Shown here: piece after piece, positions 1-10,248 of the stretch
Layout of the letters: every line of letters starts with the position of its first letter
Numbering within the stretch: position 1 is the stretch's first letter
Source: Chara braunii
Lineage: Eukaryota; Streptophyta; Charophyceae; Charales; Characeae
Assembly (NCBI GenBank): GCA_003427395.1
Contig: BFEA01000129.1
Coordinates: 1,234,052-1,261,773 of the forward strand
Direction of reading: 5' to 3'
Length of the DNA: 27,722 nucleotides
Program-made: the position numbers and the translations under genes
Notes under the pieces: model-generated
Told to the model about the DNA's origin: nothing
What the model saw: the letters and a program-made list of their open reading frames with translations, nothing else
Database searches by the model: none

Positions 1-416
1 GTGTAGCTCTCTCAAAGAGCGGTCTGACATCCGAGAGGCCTTCTTGAGTTTGACCTTCTAGAGTAAGTGGAGCGATGTTCTCTTTTTCAGTCATTGCTAG
101 AGTCTGACAGCTCTAGACTCACTCTCGAAAATCTTCGAGAGTCTAGAGTAGTGGAGAGAGACCCCATATTTCCCCGTTTCAAGAGTGGTGTGGCGAGGCC
201 CACTGGCAGCGCTGAGATTGGTTGAGCATGGGCAGGAAAGAAAAAGAGACCAGAACTCTGCCTAGTTTTTGGCCAGTTCCCTGGTTATAAAGCAGGCCGT
301 ATGGGATGCTGAGTTCTCCTGTCTTTATCATCCATAGATAGTGGTAGTAAACAAGACTTCGGGTCTCGCCGCACAGCACACGAAACGAAAACGAAACGAG
401 GGCATCTGCCCACGAA
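1..416. repeat. Near-identical copy of 17389-17804, probably misassembled
   Basis: Base by base this segment matches 17389-17804 with no indel and one substitution (G at 401, T at 17789). Identity ends at 416, exactly where a Tn5 mosaic-end sequence begins. It contains the right terminus of the foldback element at 17050-17554 and the left arm of the inverted repeat at 17769-17895. A genuine segmental duplication is possible, but the adapter at its edge makes a chimeric library fragment or scaffold misjoin much more likely. No gene is visible. Confidence 0.9.
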
Positions 417-435
417 CTGTCTCTTATACACATCT
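417..435. other. Nextera/Tn5 mosaic-end adapter sequence (contaminant)
   Basis: CTGTCTCTTATACACATCT is the exact 19-bp Tn5 transposase mosaic end used in Nextera libraries. The next bases (ATATGTGTATA, 436-446) resemble the start of the complementary mosaic end (AGATGTGTATA) with one mismatch, as in a mate-pair circularisation junction. Translations across it give the well-known artefact strings VSYTHL (plus) and MCIRDS (minus). Confidence 0.95.
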
Positions 436-443
436 ATATGTGT

Positions 444-446
<3 letters not shown>

Positions 447-516
<70 letters not shown>
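447..516. repeat. Compound microsatellite (CT)n(CA)n
   Basis: About 26 CT units run to 498 and switch directly to about 9 CA units. The same compound order recurs at 6164-6219 and 20900-21001. Confidence 0.97.
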
Positions 517-733
517 TAAACATCCCGAGGGGCGGAGACCCAATCCCCTACCCCGGCCCCGGTGGCTGGCACCAAAGCAAGGGCGGTGCAAATTACGGTT
601 TCCGGATATGGTACACCCCCCTTGGCACTCGTATGAAGGGGGAGGGGAAGGGACGATAAAAGGGCGAGGGCAATTCTGTGACGACGCCGGAGGACGGACA
701 CAACTCAGAACGACGGATCCCCTATAGCGAACA

Positions 734-1970
734 GGGGGTCCGGCGGATTCCGACCGCCATCCACTGTACCTAGCAGCGGGGTCCGGCGATTTCGGGACAC
801 CGGATCCCCCGTAACGAGTAAGGGGCCCGGCGGATTTGGAACGCCAGACCCCCCTTAAGGAACTGGGGGTCTGGCGGATTCGGAACGCCGGATCCCCCTT
901 TACGAACAAGGGTTCCGGCGGATTCTGAACGCCGGACCCTATCGCTCGGGAAGGGGGGGTCCGGGCGGATTCGGAACGCCGGACCCCCTTAAGGAACAGG
1001 GGGTCCGGCGGATTCGGAACGCCGGATGCCCTTTTACGAAAAAGGGGTCCGACGGATCCGGAATGCCAGACCCTTTTCGCTCGGGAAGGGGGGGTCGGCG
1101 GATTCGGAACGCTGGACCCCCTTAAGGAACAGGGGGTCTGGCGGATTCGGAACGCCGGATCCCCCTTAACGAACAGGGGTCCGGCGGATTCGGATCGCCG
1201 GACCCTTTCGCTAGGGAAGGGGGGGTCCGGCGGATTCGAAATGCCAGACCCCCCTTAAGGAACAGGGGGTCCAGCGGATTCGGAACGCTGGATCCCCCTT
1301 TACGAACAAGGGGTCCGGCGGATCCGGAACGCCAGACCCTTTTCGCTCGGGAAGGGGGGGCCGGTGGGTTCGGAACGTCGGACCCCCTTAAGGAACAGGG
1401 GGTGTGGCGGATTCGGAATGCCGGATCCCCCTTAACGAACAGGGGGTCCGGCGGATTCGGAAAGCCGGACCCTTTCGCTCAAGGAAAGGGGGGTCCGGCG
1501 GTTTCTGAACGCTGGACCCCCCTTAAGGAACAAGGGGTCCGGCGGATTCGGAACGCCGGATCCCCCTTAATGAACAAGGGGTCCGGCGGATCCGAAACAT
1601 CGGACCCTTTTCGCTTGAACACAGGGGCCAGCGAACTTGGAGCGCCGGGTCCCCCTAGCCGGGCAAGGGGTCCGGCGGATCCGGAACGCCGGACCCCCTT
1701 AACGGAGAAGGGGTCTGGCGGATCCGGAATGCCGGCCCCTCCTTAATGGCCATGGGGTCCGGCGGATCTGGAACGTCGGACCCCTTTTTGCTCGGGAATG
1801 GGGGGTCCGCCGGGTCCGGTGCGCCGGACCCCTTCGCTTGTACAGGGGGTCCCGCGGACTCGGCACGCCGGACCCCGTTTCGCTCGGGAAGGGGGGTTCC
1901 GGCGGATCCGGTACGCCGGACCCCCCTCGCTTGAATAGGGGGTCCGGCGGACTCGAAACGTCGGACCCCG
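734..1970. repeat. Minisatellite of ~44-bp hairpin units in a 3-unit higher-order repeat
   Basis: About 28 units begin near 734, 778, 821, 864, 909, 952, 1002, 1043, 1086, 1131, 1175, 1219, 1263, 1309, 1352, 1396, 1441, 1488, 1533, 1577, 1624, 1666, 1709, 1752, 1800, 1843, 1890 and 1937. Each has a left arm near GGGGGTCCGGCG, a spacer near GATTCGGAA and a right arm near CGCCGGACCCCC, so each single strand can form a stem of about 12 bp. Linkers between units cycle through type A (TTAAGGAACA), type B (TTWACGAACA) and type C (TTTCGCTCGGGAA). The A-B-C order holds for six consecutive cycles from unit 3 to unit 21 (about 821-1624), giving a ~132-bp period. Order decays after about 1624, where type C dominates. 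The long open frames over it are by-products of composition. Confidence 0.92.
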
Positions 1971-2083
1971 TCCCTCGCGCGACGTGGGTCCGCTGTTCCA
2001 GAGGTGGGTGGAGGGGGGTACGGCATCCCTTCTTATGTGCCTTCCTGTTTTGGATTCTTCTGTTATGTTATGTCCTCTCACAG

Positions 2084-3425
2084 GTCATTTCCACCTGCGT
2101 TTACGATTGCATGGGAATTGGGATGGACAGTTGTTACTACAGTTCTCTGCCATCTGTGCAATCTCTTCGCACGCCCGTGACCGATGCTGCTGAGAACTCC
2201 TGTGAGAGTCGGTCTCCAGATACTGTCATCACACCATTCAAACGTGGTCATTCTGCACACCATGATGATGGTGTGCCCAGACGCCGCGCACGTCATCTGG
2301 GCATCCCATCTTCCAATGTCAACGTCGTGCAGCATTTTCGCTTTCACGACATCATCAACGACGGTGTCGGCTTGCCTTTTGATGCTGGCACAGGTCCTCC
2401 TGAACCTTCTATTCGGGTGAATTCGCCACCGGCAATTGGCGCTGACTGCCGGTATGTTCCCATGGACATGCTATCACCGCCATCACGCGAAGGCAATGAA
2501 GGGGGAGTGGGGCATGTTGCTCGTTTGTCGGATATCGACTTGCGAGTCGGAGAAGATACCGCAATATCTCCCTTGTCTGTGTTGGGCGGTAGGAAAGGAA
2601 AGAGAAAATACACGTACAGACTGAGGGAAAGAGGTGCTTTGACATCTACCTTCGCTTTTGAACGTAGGTGTAGCGTGGACGAGTGCGAGGCCGTCCTCCA
2701 CAAAACTTGTTGCAAAACGTATCAATATCTTTCTAGAATGAGAGTAGATGACGTGATGAAGTGTAAACGTGACAACCGCGTTCTCAGAGGGAAGGATAGG
2801 CGGAAATGGTGGATAGCAAAACTCCAAAACTTCATTTCGTTAGTTGACCGTAAACCGACAGTCGAACCGATAGTGGAGTTGCACCCTGTGTGCGTCACTG
2901 CTTGGTGTCTCATACAGGGTCGGCCGGAACACGTTCAAAAGATATAGCAATGACCTCGACGACGGAACAATCGACGCTCTTCACGGCCATAATGGTCGTC
3001 CACGGACAACGACCACCTACGCCATTACATGGTCGGCGTTCCATGACATAATCTTGGACGAGTCTGATCCCATGCCTGATCAGACTAAGACAGGCCCGAA
3101 CTTCGAGATCAGAAATCGCATTCGACTCCCATCGGTATACGCCACAAAGAAAGACGTCTTCCTCAGTATTTGTAGACGACTCTCTAAGCTTGGTGTGTGT
3201 AGCGCGTCATACTAGACACCTTGCGGAAGGGATCACGACTTAGCGAAGCTGTATGCAGACGCATGGGCAAAGACGTGGAAGGTCGAAATTCAATCCGGCG
3301 ACGGCTGGCAAGACCGCGACGCCGTTGTGTGGGCATGGACCAATAACAAACGATCCGAGACAGGTATGCGGATCCCTAAGCGAAACGCTCTCAATGCACA
3401 GTTGTTGTTGGTCGTCCCTGATTAA
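2084..3425 (+). pseudogene. Broken transposase-like gene with Cys-rich/HTH-like region
   Basis: A pyrimidine tract ending CTCTCACAG (2075-2083) looks like a 3' splice site, and a plausible exon starts at 2084. The frame stays open to 2947. It holds a Ser/Pro-rich acidic segment, a basic stretch (GRKGKRKYTYRLRERG) and a region with HKTCCKTYQYLSRMRVDDVM, a KDRRKWW helix, then HPVCVTAWCLIQG. A +1 frameshift near 2920 moves the likely continuation (VGRNTFKRYSNDLDDG, then LPSVYATKKDVF) into the next frame, where a TAG stops it at 3213-3215. Reading on in that frame gives a WAKTWKVEIQSGDGW segment ending at a TAA at 3423-3425. The order of Cys motif, HTH-like helices and an LPS..T...VF motif resembles transposase-derived proteins, but the family is not recognised with confidence. 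Frameshift plus stop indicate a dead copy, unless the frameshift is a sequencing error. Confidence 0.6.
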
Positions 3426-3594
3426 ATGATTGCATCAACGCCCGATATGAGATCTGCTTCAGACACATCTGTGTAGATGTGACGAGGGAAGGAGCACGAG
3501 TGAGGATCATCGGTTCAATACGAACAACACAAAGCACATCGTTAACTGTTTGATTGGATTGCATTTTTCTCATTTTTTTTTTGTTGTGTTTAGA

Positions 3595-4164
3595 ATGTTT
3601 GCATCGTCGGAGTGCAAGCGTAATAAGAAATGGGGGACGCCGGTGAGATGGGAGGACCTTCTGTCATGGAAAACAAGAACGCAAATGAGGGTTGTCAGTG
3701 TGCGGGCAATCGACTGGACGGTTTTGGAGCCCTCGATTGAGTTGTGGTACGATGAGGAGTGCTTGTAAGTTTACAACCTCGCCAAAACAGCGGGGAGTGA
3801 TACAAACAACGAAAAGCAAGGCAGTGGCAAGTGGACCAAAGCGTTTTACGGGTTGGGGTTAGTTCACATGTGGGGGGAGAATGGGCGTGAGGCATCATTG
3901 GCATGCGTGACGTTTTGTTAAAATGGTGGCCTGACACGGTGCGCGACACGGATTGAACGAAAGAATGTGTCATCGATGGAGCAAGAGACCACCATGCAAA
4001 GGGCAACGTTGAAGTATATCAGACATATATGCAACGAAATCAGAGACGCAATGTTGCAGTTCATCAACGAAAGGTCGAGGATCATCATTCACGTGGCGAC
4101 GACTTTAATCACATGCCACAACGAAGACGGGAAAAACAAAAACTCAAAAAAACTAACACAATAA
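3595..4164 (+). pseudogene. Unrecognised gene module, copy 1 (two in-frame stops)
   Basis: A T-rich tract ending GTTTAG (up to 3593) resembles a splice acceptor and is followed by ATG at 3595. One frame reads through to 4164, interrupted only by TAA at 3766 and TAA at 3919. Its product has the landmarks WGTPVRWEDL, then EPSIELW, VYNL, FYGLG, LACVTF, GLTRCATR and IRDAMLQF. The same landmarks occur in the same order and at nearly the same spacing (offset 774-777 bp) in copy 2 at 4366-5064. Shared protein-level landmarks with diverged DNA suggest past selection on the protein, followed by decay. Function unknown. Confidence 0.6.
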
Positions 4165-4365
4165 CAAAGTTTAATATTGTCGATCATATTCAATGGCGTG
4201 AAAGTGGCAAACGGAACAACTTGCAGTCCGTCTTGTGTCGGTGTCTGCATTGACTACCATTCCGCAATGACTCGTAAACTCACGGTCACAGTTCCGTACT
4301 TCGTCTGTGTTTGTTATGTCTATGCTTTTATTTTTTACCCTTTTTTTTTTTTTTATCCATGCAGT

Positions 4366-5064
4366 ATGGACCCTGAATGGATGCAGAGGCAGATAAGACA
4401 GGATTGGTGGGGAACACCGATCAAATGGGCGGAACTAACATCAGACCGGCTGAGGAGACACTGTAACGCTATCAGACTTATCATATTGGATTTCGCATAT
4501 TACGAACCGTCACTGCACTTGTATCCTCTGAGCGCAAGAAGAAAGATTTACAACCTCGTGGGGGTGTGCGCCTGTCGGAATAATAATTACAAGAAGGACG
4601 GAAACGCAGCATACGAGGAGGTCTTTTACGGTTACGGCCCAGTGGCTGCCAGGGTGACAGAGAAGTGCAGCGCCGCCATTGCATGTGTTGATGTAAAATT
4701 TCACTCAGGCCTTACAATATGTGCAACAAAGACATGGAGACAGAAGATACCACGAAGTGATGCAGGGGACTTAATGTTACGAGTATACAAGCAGCACGTG
4801 AAATAGCATTGTATTCGTGCACGAGATGCAATGTTGGAATTCGTCGCTCGAAGGACTGTCATCACGGTTTGTATCTCAGCAGTCATCATTACAAAAGGAA
4901 GAAACGACGGAAATCAACTGCAAATTCAAAAAAACCAAATTAACCACCGACTTCAACATCACGAACAATGTACACCGCCGAACCAATGGACTGAGCAACA
5001 ACCTTGTTTACTTGCGCAGCTGTTGCACTTCCAGACATTCTGTTGTAAAGAAGTTGTAGTTTAG
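4366..5064 (+). pseudogene. Unrecognised gene module, copy 2 (one in-frame stop)
   Basis: A long T tract ending ATCCATGCAG (up to 4364) looks like a strong 3' splice site just before ATG 4366. The frame runs to a TAG at 4804-4806 (146 codons from this ATG) and then stays open to 5064. Landmarks parallel copy 1: WWGTPIKWAEL, YEPSLHL, KIYNLVG, FYGYG, IACVDV, GLTICATK and ARDAMLEF. Because the homology continues past the stop at 4804, that stop looks secondary. The open frame upstream of the splice-like site (4177-4365) is probably intronic. The module is Trp/Tyr-rich and basic, with no membrane segment and no known catalytic motif. Confidence 0.6.
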
Positions 5065-5264
5065 CAGATGTAAAGTTTGTGGCAATATAGTATATCATGC
5101 ACTCACGTAGAGTATCGTTTTTTTTTTTTCTGCCAATTGCCAGATTTCGTTTATTAACAAGGATGTCGGATTTTCCAACTTTTGTGCGCTCACGTACGAG
5201 TGCACATATTCGTAGTGTAGAGGAATGTATCAAGGTCAGGTCATCAACTTTTGTCGATATTGTC

Positions 5265-5314
5265 AGAGAGAGAGAGAACGGGAGAGAGAGAGAGGACGAG
5301 AGAGAGAGAGAGAG

Positions 5315-5392
<78 letters not shown>
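5265..5392. repeat. (GA)n microsatellite
   Basis: About 128 bp of nearly pure GA with a few interruptions (AACGG, GACGA, AACGA) at its left end. Confidence 0.98.
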
Positions 5393-5394
<2 letters not shown>

Positions 5395-6163
5395 TCTCTA
5401 TGTAAATTTGTGTTTTTTAGGTGTGTTTTGAATTTAACTGGAACATGTGTCATATATCTCCAACTTTTGTAGACGTCCATGGAGTTTTTTGTCATTTACT
5501 GAACCTGACATGTGTTTTTAAGTATGATATTCAATATGTTTCTCTTTTCTTAATGTGGTTTTCGATTAAAAACCAAAAGTCGTTGATTTTGTTTTGTGCG
5601 AAACAAAGTAAAGGTTAATCGATATGATTGAAAGTACAATAAAACCCATCATAAGGACCCCTATAGCTTCACATAATGCCTTTAAAATTGTAACACCCCC
5701 AAAAAGTTGTGAGAAAGCGATGTGTAACTTGTGGTCAACATAAGCACAAAATATAAACAAATGTGGGGTACCTCCCCAAAATGGTGTGTTCTAAATATAA
5801 AAAACCATCAAAATAACCATGAAAATGACAATTTCAATTTCGTTCAAAAAATATAAAATGTCCGTTTTGACGAAATCGTTGTTTTCTCATTCTTCTCTGG
5901 TCACATGCGTTTTGTGGAAAGTCGAGCACAGATGACCGCCATCATTGGCACCCGGCACCGATAATCATATGGGCACTGCAGTGTTCATAGCGGAAACTAT
6001 GAGGTCACGCATCGCCCGCCGTGGAATCGGATGACTGCAGGTGTTGGTTTCCTACTTCCTTCGTAGGAAGGTCTCACAACGTGATTGGTGGGTTTTCTGT
6101 TCGCCGTTCGCCTTATGACGAACGAGAAATGACAACCTGAGCGTCAGGCTCGACAGCGGGTTC
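5393..6163. other. AT-rich spacer with no supported gene
   Basis: The first 500 bp are AT-rich. 5930-6160 is closer to average composition. No frame of credible coding character, RNA gene or mobile-element end was found. Confidence 0.6.
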
Positions 6164-6186
6164 ATCTCTCTCTCTCTCTATCTCTA

Positions 6187-6219
<33 letters not shown>

Positions 6220-6290
6220 ACCGCCATGTCCCTCTCTCTCAACCGCCATGTCCCTCTCTCTATCTCTCTTAACAGCCATGTCCGTCAGCA
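6164..6290. repeat. (TC)n(CA)n microsatellite plus three 22-30 bp repeats
   Basis: (TC)n with TATC interruptions changes to (CA)n at about 6205. It is followed by AACCGCCATGTCCCTCTC at 6219, a second copy at 6241 and a diverged copy (AACAGCCATGTCCGTC) at 6271. Confidence 0.9.
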
Positions 6291-6521
6291 AAGGGAAGTT
6301 TATGTCGGCGGTTGAGGCGGGTCTCTGGCAGTGGTGATGGTGATGACCACGATGATGATGGGGTGTGGTCAGAGCCGAAGGATGGCAGACGTGCACAAAA
6401 CGGTCATGTTTTTATAGCTACCCTTTGTTGTGTGAAAGTCTATTTGCATCGTACGTTCATTGAGCGGGTGGACGGTGGGCGACAACTGAAAGAAGCAGTG
6501 CGATAAACGACCATAGATGTT

Positions 6522-6522
<1 letters not shown>

Positions 6523-6577
<55 letters not shown>

Positions 6578-6606
6578 CCTCCCTCTCTCTCTCTCTTTCT
6601 CTCTCC
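6523..6606. repeat. (CT)n microsatellite
   Basis: Over 80 bp of CT with three short CTTT/CCCT interruptions near the right end. Confidence 0.97.
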
Positions 6607-6764
6607 ATATTGTAATATAAATACAAGTGTGTGTAATGAAGTTGGTGCCTCATCATTCGGAAACGACTTCATACCCGATATCTAAAGCAGTCGAGTGACA
6701 ACTCTTACGGGGTAAGGAAGCGTTTTTTCGCGTTTCAATCTACAACGATCTTTTCTATTTATCG

Positions 6765-7548
6765 ATGGATGGCGAGCACCTCCCGGGGAACAGGCTGCTA
6801 AAGGAGTGGATAGCAATGGCGGCAGCTGCGGTGGCACGTTCGTCTAACCCTCAATGGTGTTGAGAGGGGATGCGGGCGAGGAGAGCATCGCCGCCATGAG
6901 AAGGCAACTGTTTCTTCGTGCCGCTGCAGCGAACAGCGCCATGTCCGCCAGCTCTGGGACGTGCATCGACGGGGTTGGACCTCTCTCCCGTCCAATCCGT
7001 CAATGGCGATTGTTGATGTCGAGGGTGTCAATCAGGTTGTGTCAGTACCTTTCATCGGTGGTGGACATAGTGCTCTACAGCACATGTCTCAGGTTAACAT
7101 GTCGCTGAGTACGACTCCCAACCTCGATAGCATCCATGCTCGTCTCTCATCTTTTTTGCAATTTCAGTCTACGTAAATTCCTCATTTGAGCACCCCGTCG
7201 GTTTACCTGCCTGGGTAAATGTGGAATTTGTGCCCGCCCACTGCGTCGTCCACGTATTCACATCGACATCACCTAACTCCGACCGTGTCTTCAACTCACC
7301 TGGCCACTCACTTACCGCATGCATCTCCATCACTTGCAGTGTTGCCGCAAACACCTGGCGAGCATCTGTCATCGCTCTCAACGCCATTGTGTCCACCAAT
7401 TGTACAGTTTCGTGATCACAATTCTCTCCGAACACACTACACTCGTCCGCAGTCGCCATTGCCGTGCACTCCTGTGCAACTTTCAGTGTCAGCCACCGAC
7501 TTCAAAATTCCTTCACCCCCCTTGCCTTCGCCATGTCAAGTGCAACTT
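6765..7548 (+). pseudogene. Decayed 5' part of a Ser/Thr/Pro-rich protein gene
   Basis: An ATG at 6765 starts MDGEHLPGNRLLKEWIAMAA, which runs into a stop after about 32 codons. Plausible continuation jumps to a second frame (MRRQLFLRAAAANSAM, about 6893-6940) and then a third (MAIVDVEGVNQVVSVPFIGG from about 7003). After stops at 7174 and about 7216, the same third frame reads a Pro/Ser/Thr-rich stretch (LAVLPQTPGEHLSSLSTPL, VQLSVSATDFKIPSP) up to 7548. There the poly(T) of the retroelement begins. Two frame changes and at least two stops make it non-functional. Orientation and low-complexity style match the disordered and Myb-like coding region at 12420-13264, so the two may be halves of one gene split by the LINE. 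That link is inference. Confidence 0.45.
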
Positions 7549-7660
7549 TTTTTTTTTTTTTTTTTTTTTTAACCCCCCTTGCAGTGCTAGTGATGCTGGT
7601 TCCAGGAACCTGACACCACTAGCACCTGGGGGGAGGCTCCATCTATTGGTGGGGAGCGTC
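7549..7660 (-). repeat. Retroelement 3' tail: stem-loop plus poly(A)
   Basis: Read on the minus strand: GCTCCCCACCAATAGATGG, AGCCTCCCCCCAGGTGCTAG, a near-perfect hairpin (plus coordinates 7584-7603 against 7605-7625), then about 22 A. Related tails occur at 14599-14718, 18289-18393 and 20024-20090, all with the poly(A) on the minus strand. Confidence 0.75.
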
Positions 7661-8145
7661 ACCTGCTGGAAAACGGGTCCAACGTCCCTTATATATGCAT
7701 GAGAACAGAATACATGAGAACGAATCAAGAAAAATAGTTGAGAAGTCTGCCAGTATTGATTACTCTGGTCTCAGAGGATTGACTGTGCAGGCTGTTCAGG
7801 AAAGGGAGGGAACCTCTTCACCCTAGTATCAGGCGCTAGATAGCTACTGCTGAAACACTGGTTTCTCCTTTCTTATCATTAGTAGACTCTTTGAACTTCC
7901 GAATTCCACCACAAGGTCAGCTTCCTTTGTACCTCTTCACCCTCGATCGAGTGGCGCCAGCTTTATCGATAGGTCCTGGTTCTAAGAAGGGATTAGTGTT
8001 TCTGATGATGATGCTGCCTCAGTTACACTCAGACCTCATGACCTGCAGTAGACTTTGTCTGTCAAACGTGTCAGAACACCTTAATTTGATCGTCATATCT
8101 TATCAACAAACTTAATTGCGGATGCAACAGCCAGAGAAAAAAACC

Positions 8146-9210
8146 TCATTCACAACCATACCAACTTATGGGGACCAGAGCTAAAGAGGAGGGGGGAAAT
8201 TGGTCGGGGAATTTTGATAAAGGGCGAAGGGAGGTTGATGGATCGATATTCGTCCAGTCCAGAAAAGATAGGTGGTAGTCCTTTTGTACTTCCTTCTTTT
8301 GTCCTCCTTTAATCCCCTCTCTGACCCCACTTCCTCTGATCCTTCCAATCTTACCTCCTTGAGGCCCCCCTAGCCATGCGCCACTGAATAGTTGGATTTG
8401 TCGGTGGATTTCTTTTTCCTTTGATAGGAATTGAATTTTTTCTTTTACTTTGTTCCATTGAACTGTGATGACTGTCTTTATTTGCATCTTGATTGGTTCA
8501 GTAAGTTCAAGACTGTCCAACCTGGCACCTTCCATTTCGAAAGTACAGCGGCGATTCCAGAGGGCCGAGAGGATGACTCTTCTGCTGGTTTTAAATAAAT
8601 TGTGAGAAAACTCGTTCTGTTGATCCGGTATCCAGGTCTCGCAAAACAGAGCCCTGCAATCCCATGGCCACTTCAGAGACGTATCAAGGGTACTCCAGGT
8701 CCTGTCCCACCAGCGCCATAACCAGACTGCACTCGGACATTGAAGAAAGATGTGTTCTATGGTTTCGGGGATGTTTCTAGATGGGAACACAGAGTAGCAT
8801 AATTTGCACCAGGGTAAAGCAAGACCTTTTTCCTCTAGCGAGGTTCTATTTATCAACCAATCATTTGTGGGAACGCACCGATGGTCTATTTGCCATTGTA
8901 ATGAGGCGATTTTTGATGGCCTAATCTTAATGGTCTTGAACCATTTGATATGTCTTAGGTCTTCCTTACGCACATTTAGATGTTTCATCCACCCGGCCTC
9001 TACCCGGTCTCTCAGCACTAATCTGGGTCTTAGCATTCTATAGGTTGATTTGACCGTTAGAGAGTGGATTTTCCGGGTACAAATTTTCTTGCTCCTAATA
9101 GGGACTGACCATGACCAATAGATTAGGTCTAGTGGCAGTTTATTAATTGCACACGTAGGTTTGAAAGCAATCCATTGATCTTTATGCTTCATCACTCTAA
9201 TCCTGAACAC
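8146..9210 (-). pseudogene. LINE ORF2 C-terminal segment with zf-RVT domain
   Basis: An uninterrupted 354-codon stretch, with no ORF-internal start of its own. Its middle reads IASLQWQIDHRCVPTNDW, then WCKLC, ETIEHIFLQC and AVWLWRWW. The Cys-x2-Cys, His and Cys spacing is the zinc-binding pattern of the zf-RVT domain found after the reverse transcriptase in plant LINEs. The tail is basic and ends ISWYGCE before a stop. It belongs to the same ORF2 as the segment at 10249-12415, separated from it by frameshifts. Confidence 0.85.
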
Positions 9211-10248
9211 CTGATTAACGTTTATCTATCTAGTTTCCTTAGTAGTACTTTCCTTTATCCTGTTGCTCTGGTTAATAGAGAATAATAAGATTAAAACTGA
9301 TCTCCTTCCATTTGTCGTTACAATCTTTCCTATCTGTTGGGGGTTCCTCTGGATTCCAACCCAATCACTCTCTTTTAGTTGGGGATCTTTCCTTGAGGAT
9401 CCTCATCCAATCTATCGGAATGATGTCGATAATCTTCTCGAGTGTATATGTTGTTCTCCTACAGTACCGTAGTCTGGGCAATAGATCTGCGAGAGAATGT
9501 CAGTCCAATGTTTCTGGGTTCCAAATGTTTCCAATCCTTAGTATCGCATTCTTTACCCATCCCCTCCAAGGGGAATGCATGCAGTGAAGCATTCTTCCTT
9601 ATGCGTCTGTGATCCACCTGTTATCGAAAAGGGGTTGTTGACAGACTTCTTCCCATGTGGTTGGGGAGATTTTATCCGGGAGGGGCAACTTGCGCCATGT
9701 CTTGAGGAGATCTGTCCAAAAAGGATCGTTCTTAATGTCTATTCTTGTGGCCTGGCGATCGGAGTTCACTGATTGGCCCTGCGTTTTACTTCTTGGGATG
9801 GACCAATATCGATTTTCTAGCCATATCAGTGGATCCGTCCCTCTTAGTACTTTCGGGGCAGGTCTCGATATTTGTTATTCGGCAATGGCTAACCACGGGG
9901 TCTCTGGGTTAAAAAGCAACCGTTTAATCCATTGAATAGATAATGCCATGGTTTGTGTGGCAGGATCTAAAATTCCTAAACCGCCTTTTGTTTTGGGCTG
10001 AATCACCGCCTGCCAGGCCTCTCACTAATTACATTTTTGTGATCATGATTACCTCTCTAGAGGTAGGCTGTGATTTGCCTTTGTAGAGGTTTGAGCGCCG
10101 TTTTGTACAGTGCCCATACTGCGGACTTATACCATATTGAGGCTAAAATGACATTATTTATGATCACCGACCTCCCTAGAATGGAGGTCCGTTTGTCCTT
10201 CCATAATTCCATTTTGGCTAGAGCTGATTTACTTATCCATTCATTATT
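9211..10248 (-). pseudogene. LINE ORF2 connector region, frameshifted
   Basis: No long frame survives, but minus-strand pieces read as typical LINE sequence between RT and zf-RVT. One is VIINNVILASIWYKSAVWAL (around 10110-10160) followed by an in-frame stop. Another is GLGILDPATQTMALSIQWIK (around 9940-9985), leading to LLFNPETPWLAIAE and a stop, then PLIWLENRYWSIPRSKTQGQ. Plus-strand frames here are shadows. Several indels and stops show the element cannot make a full ORF2 protein. Confidence 0.75.

Noticed and set aside
179-433. 84-residue minus-strand frame starting MCIRDS
   Set aside because: The first residues are translated adapter, and the rest lies in non-coding foldback-element sequence.
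424-909. Minus-strand frame with a long RE repeat
   Set aside because: Translation of the microsatellite and minisatellite only.
734-1970. Possible CRISPR-like array
   Set aside because: Repeats and linkers are all related, there are no unique spacers, and the sequence is eukaryotic. It is a minisatellite.
1402-2081. Gly/Pro-rich proteins encoded over the minisatellite on both strands
   Set aside because: Open frames arise from the repeat composition. No start context or domain, and several frames are open at once.
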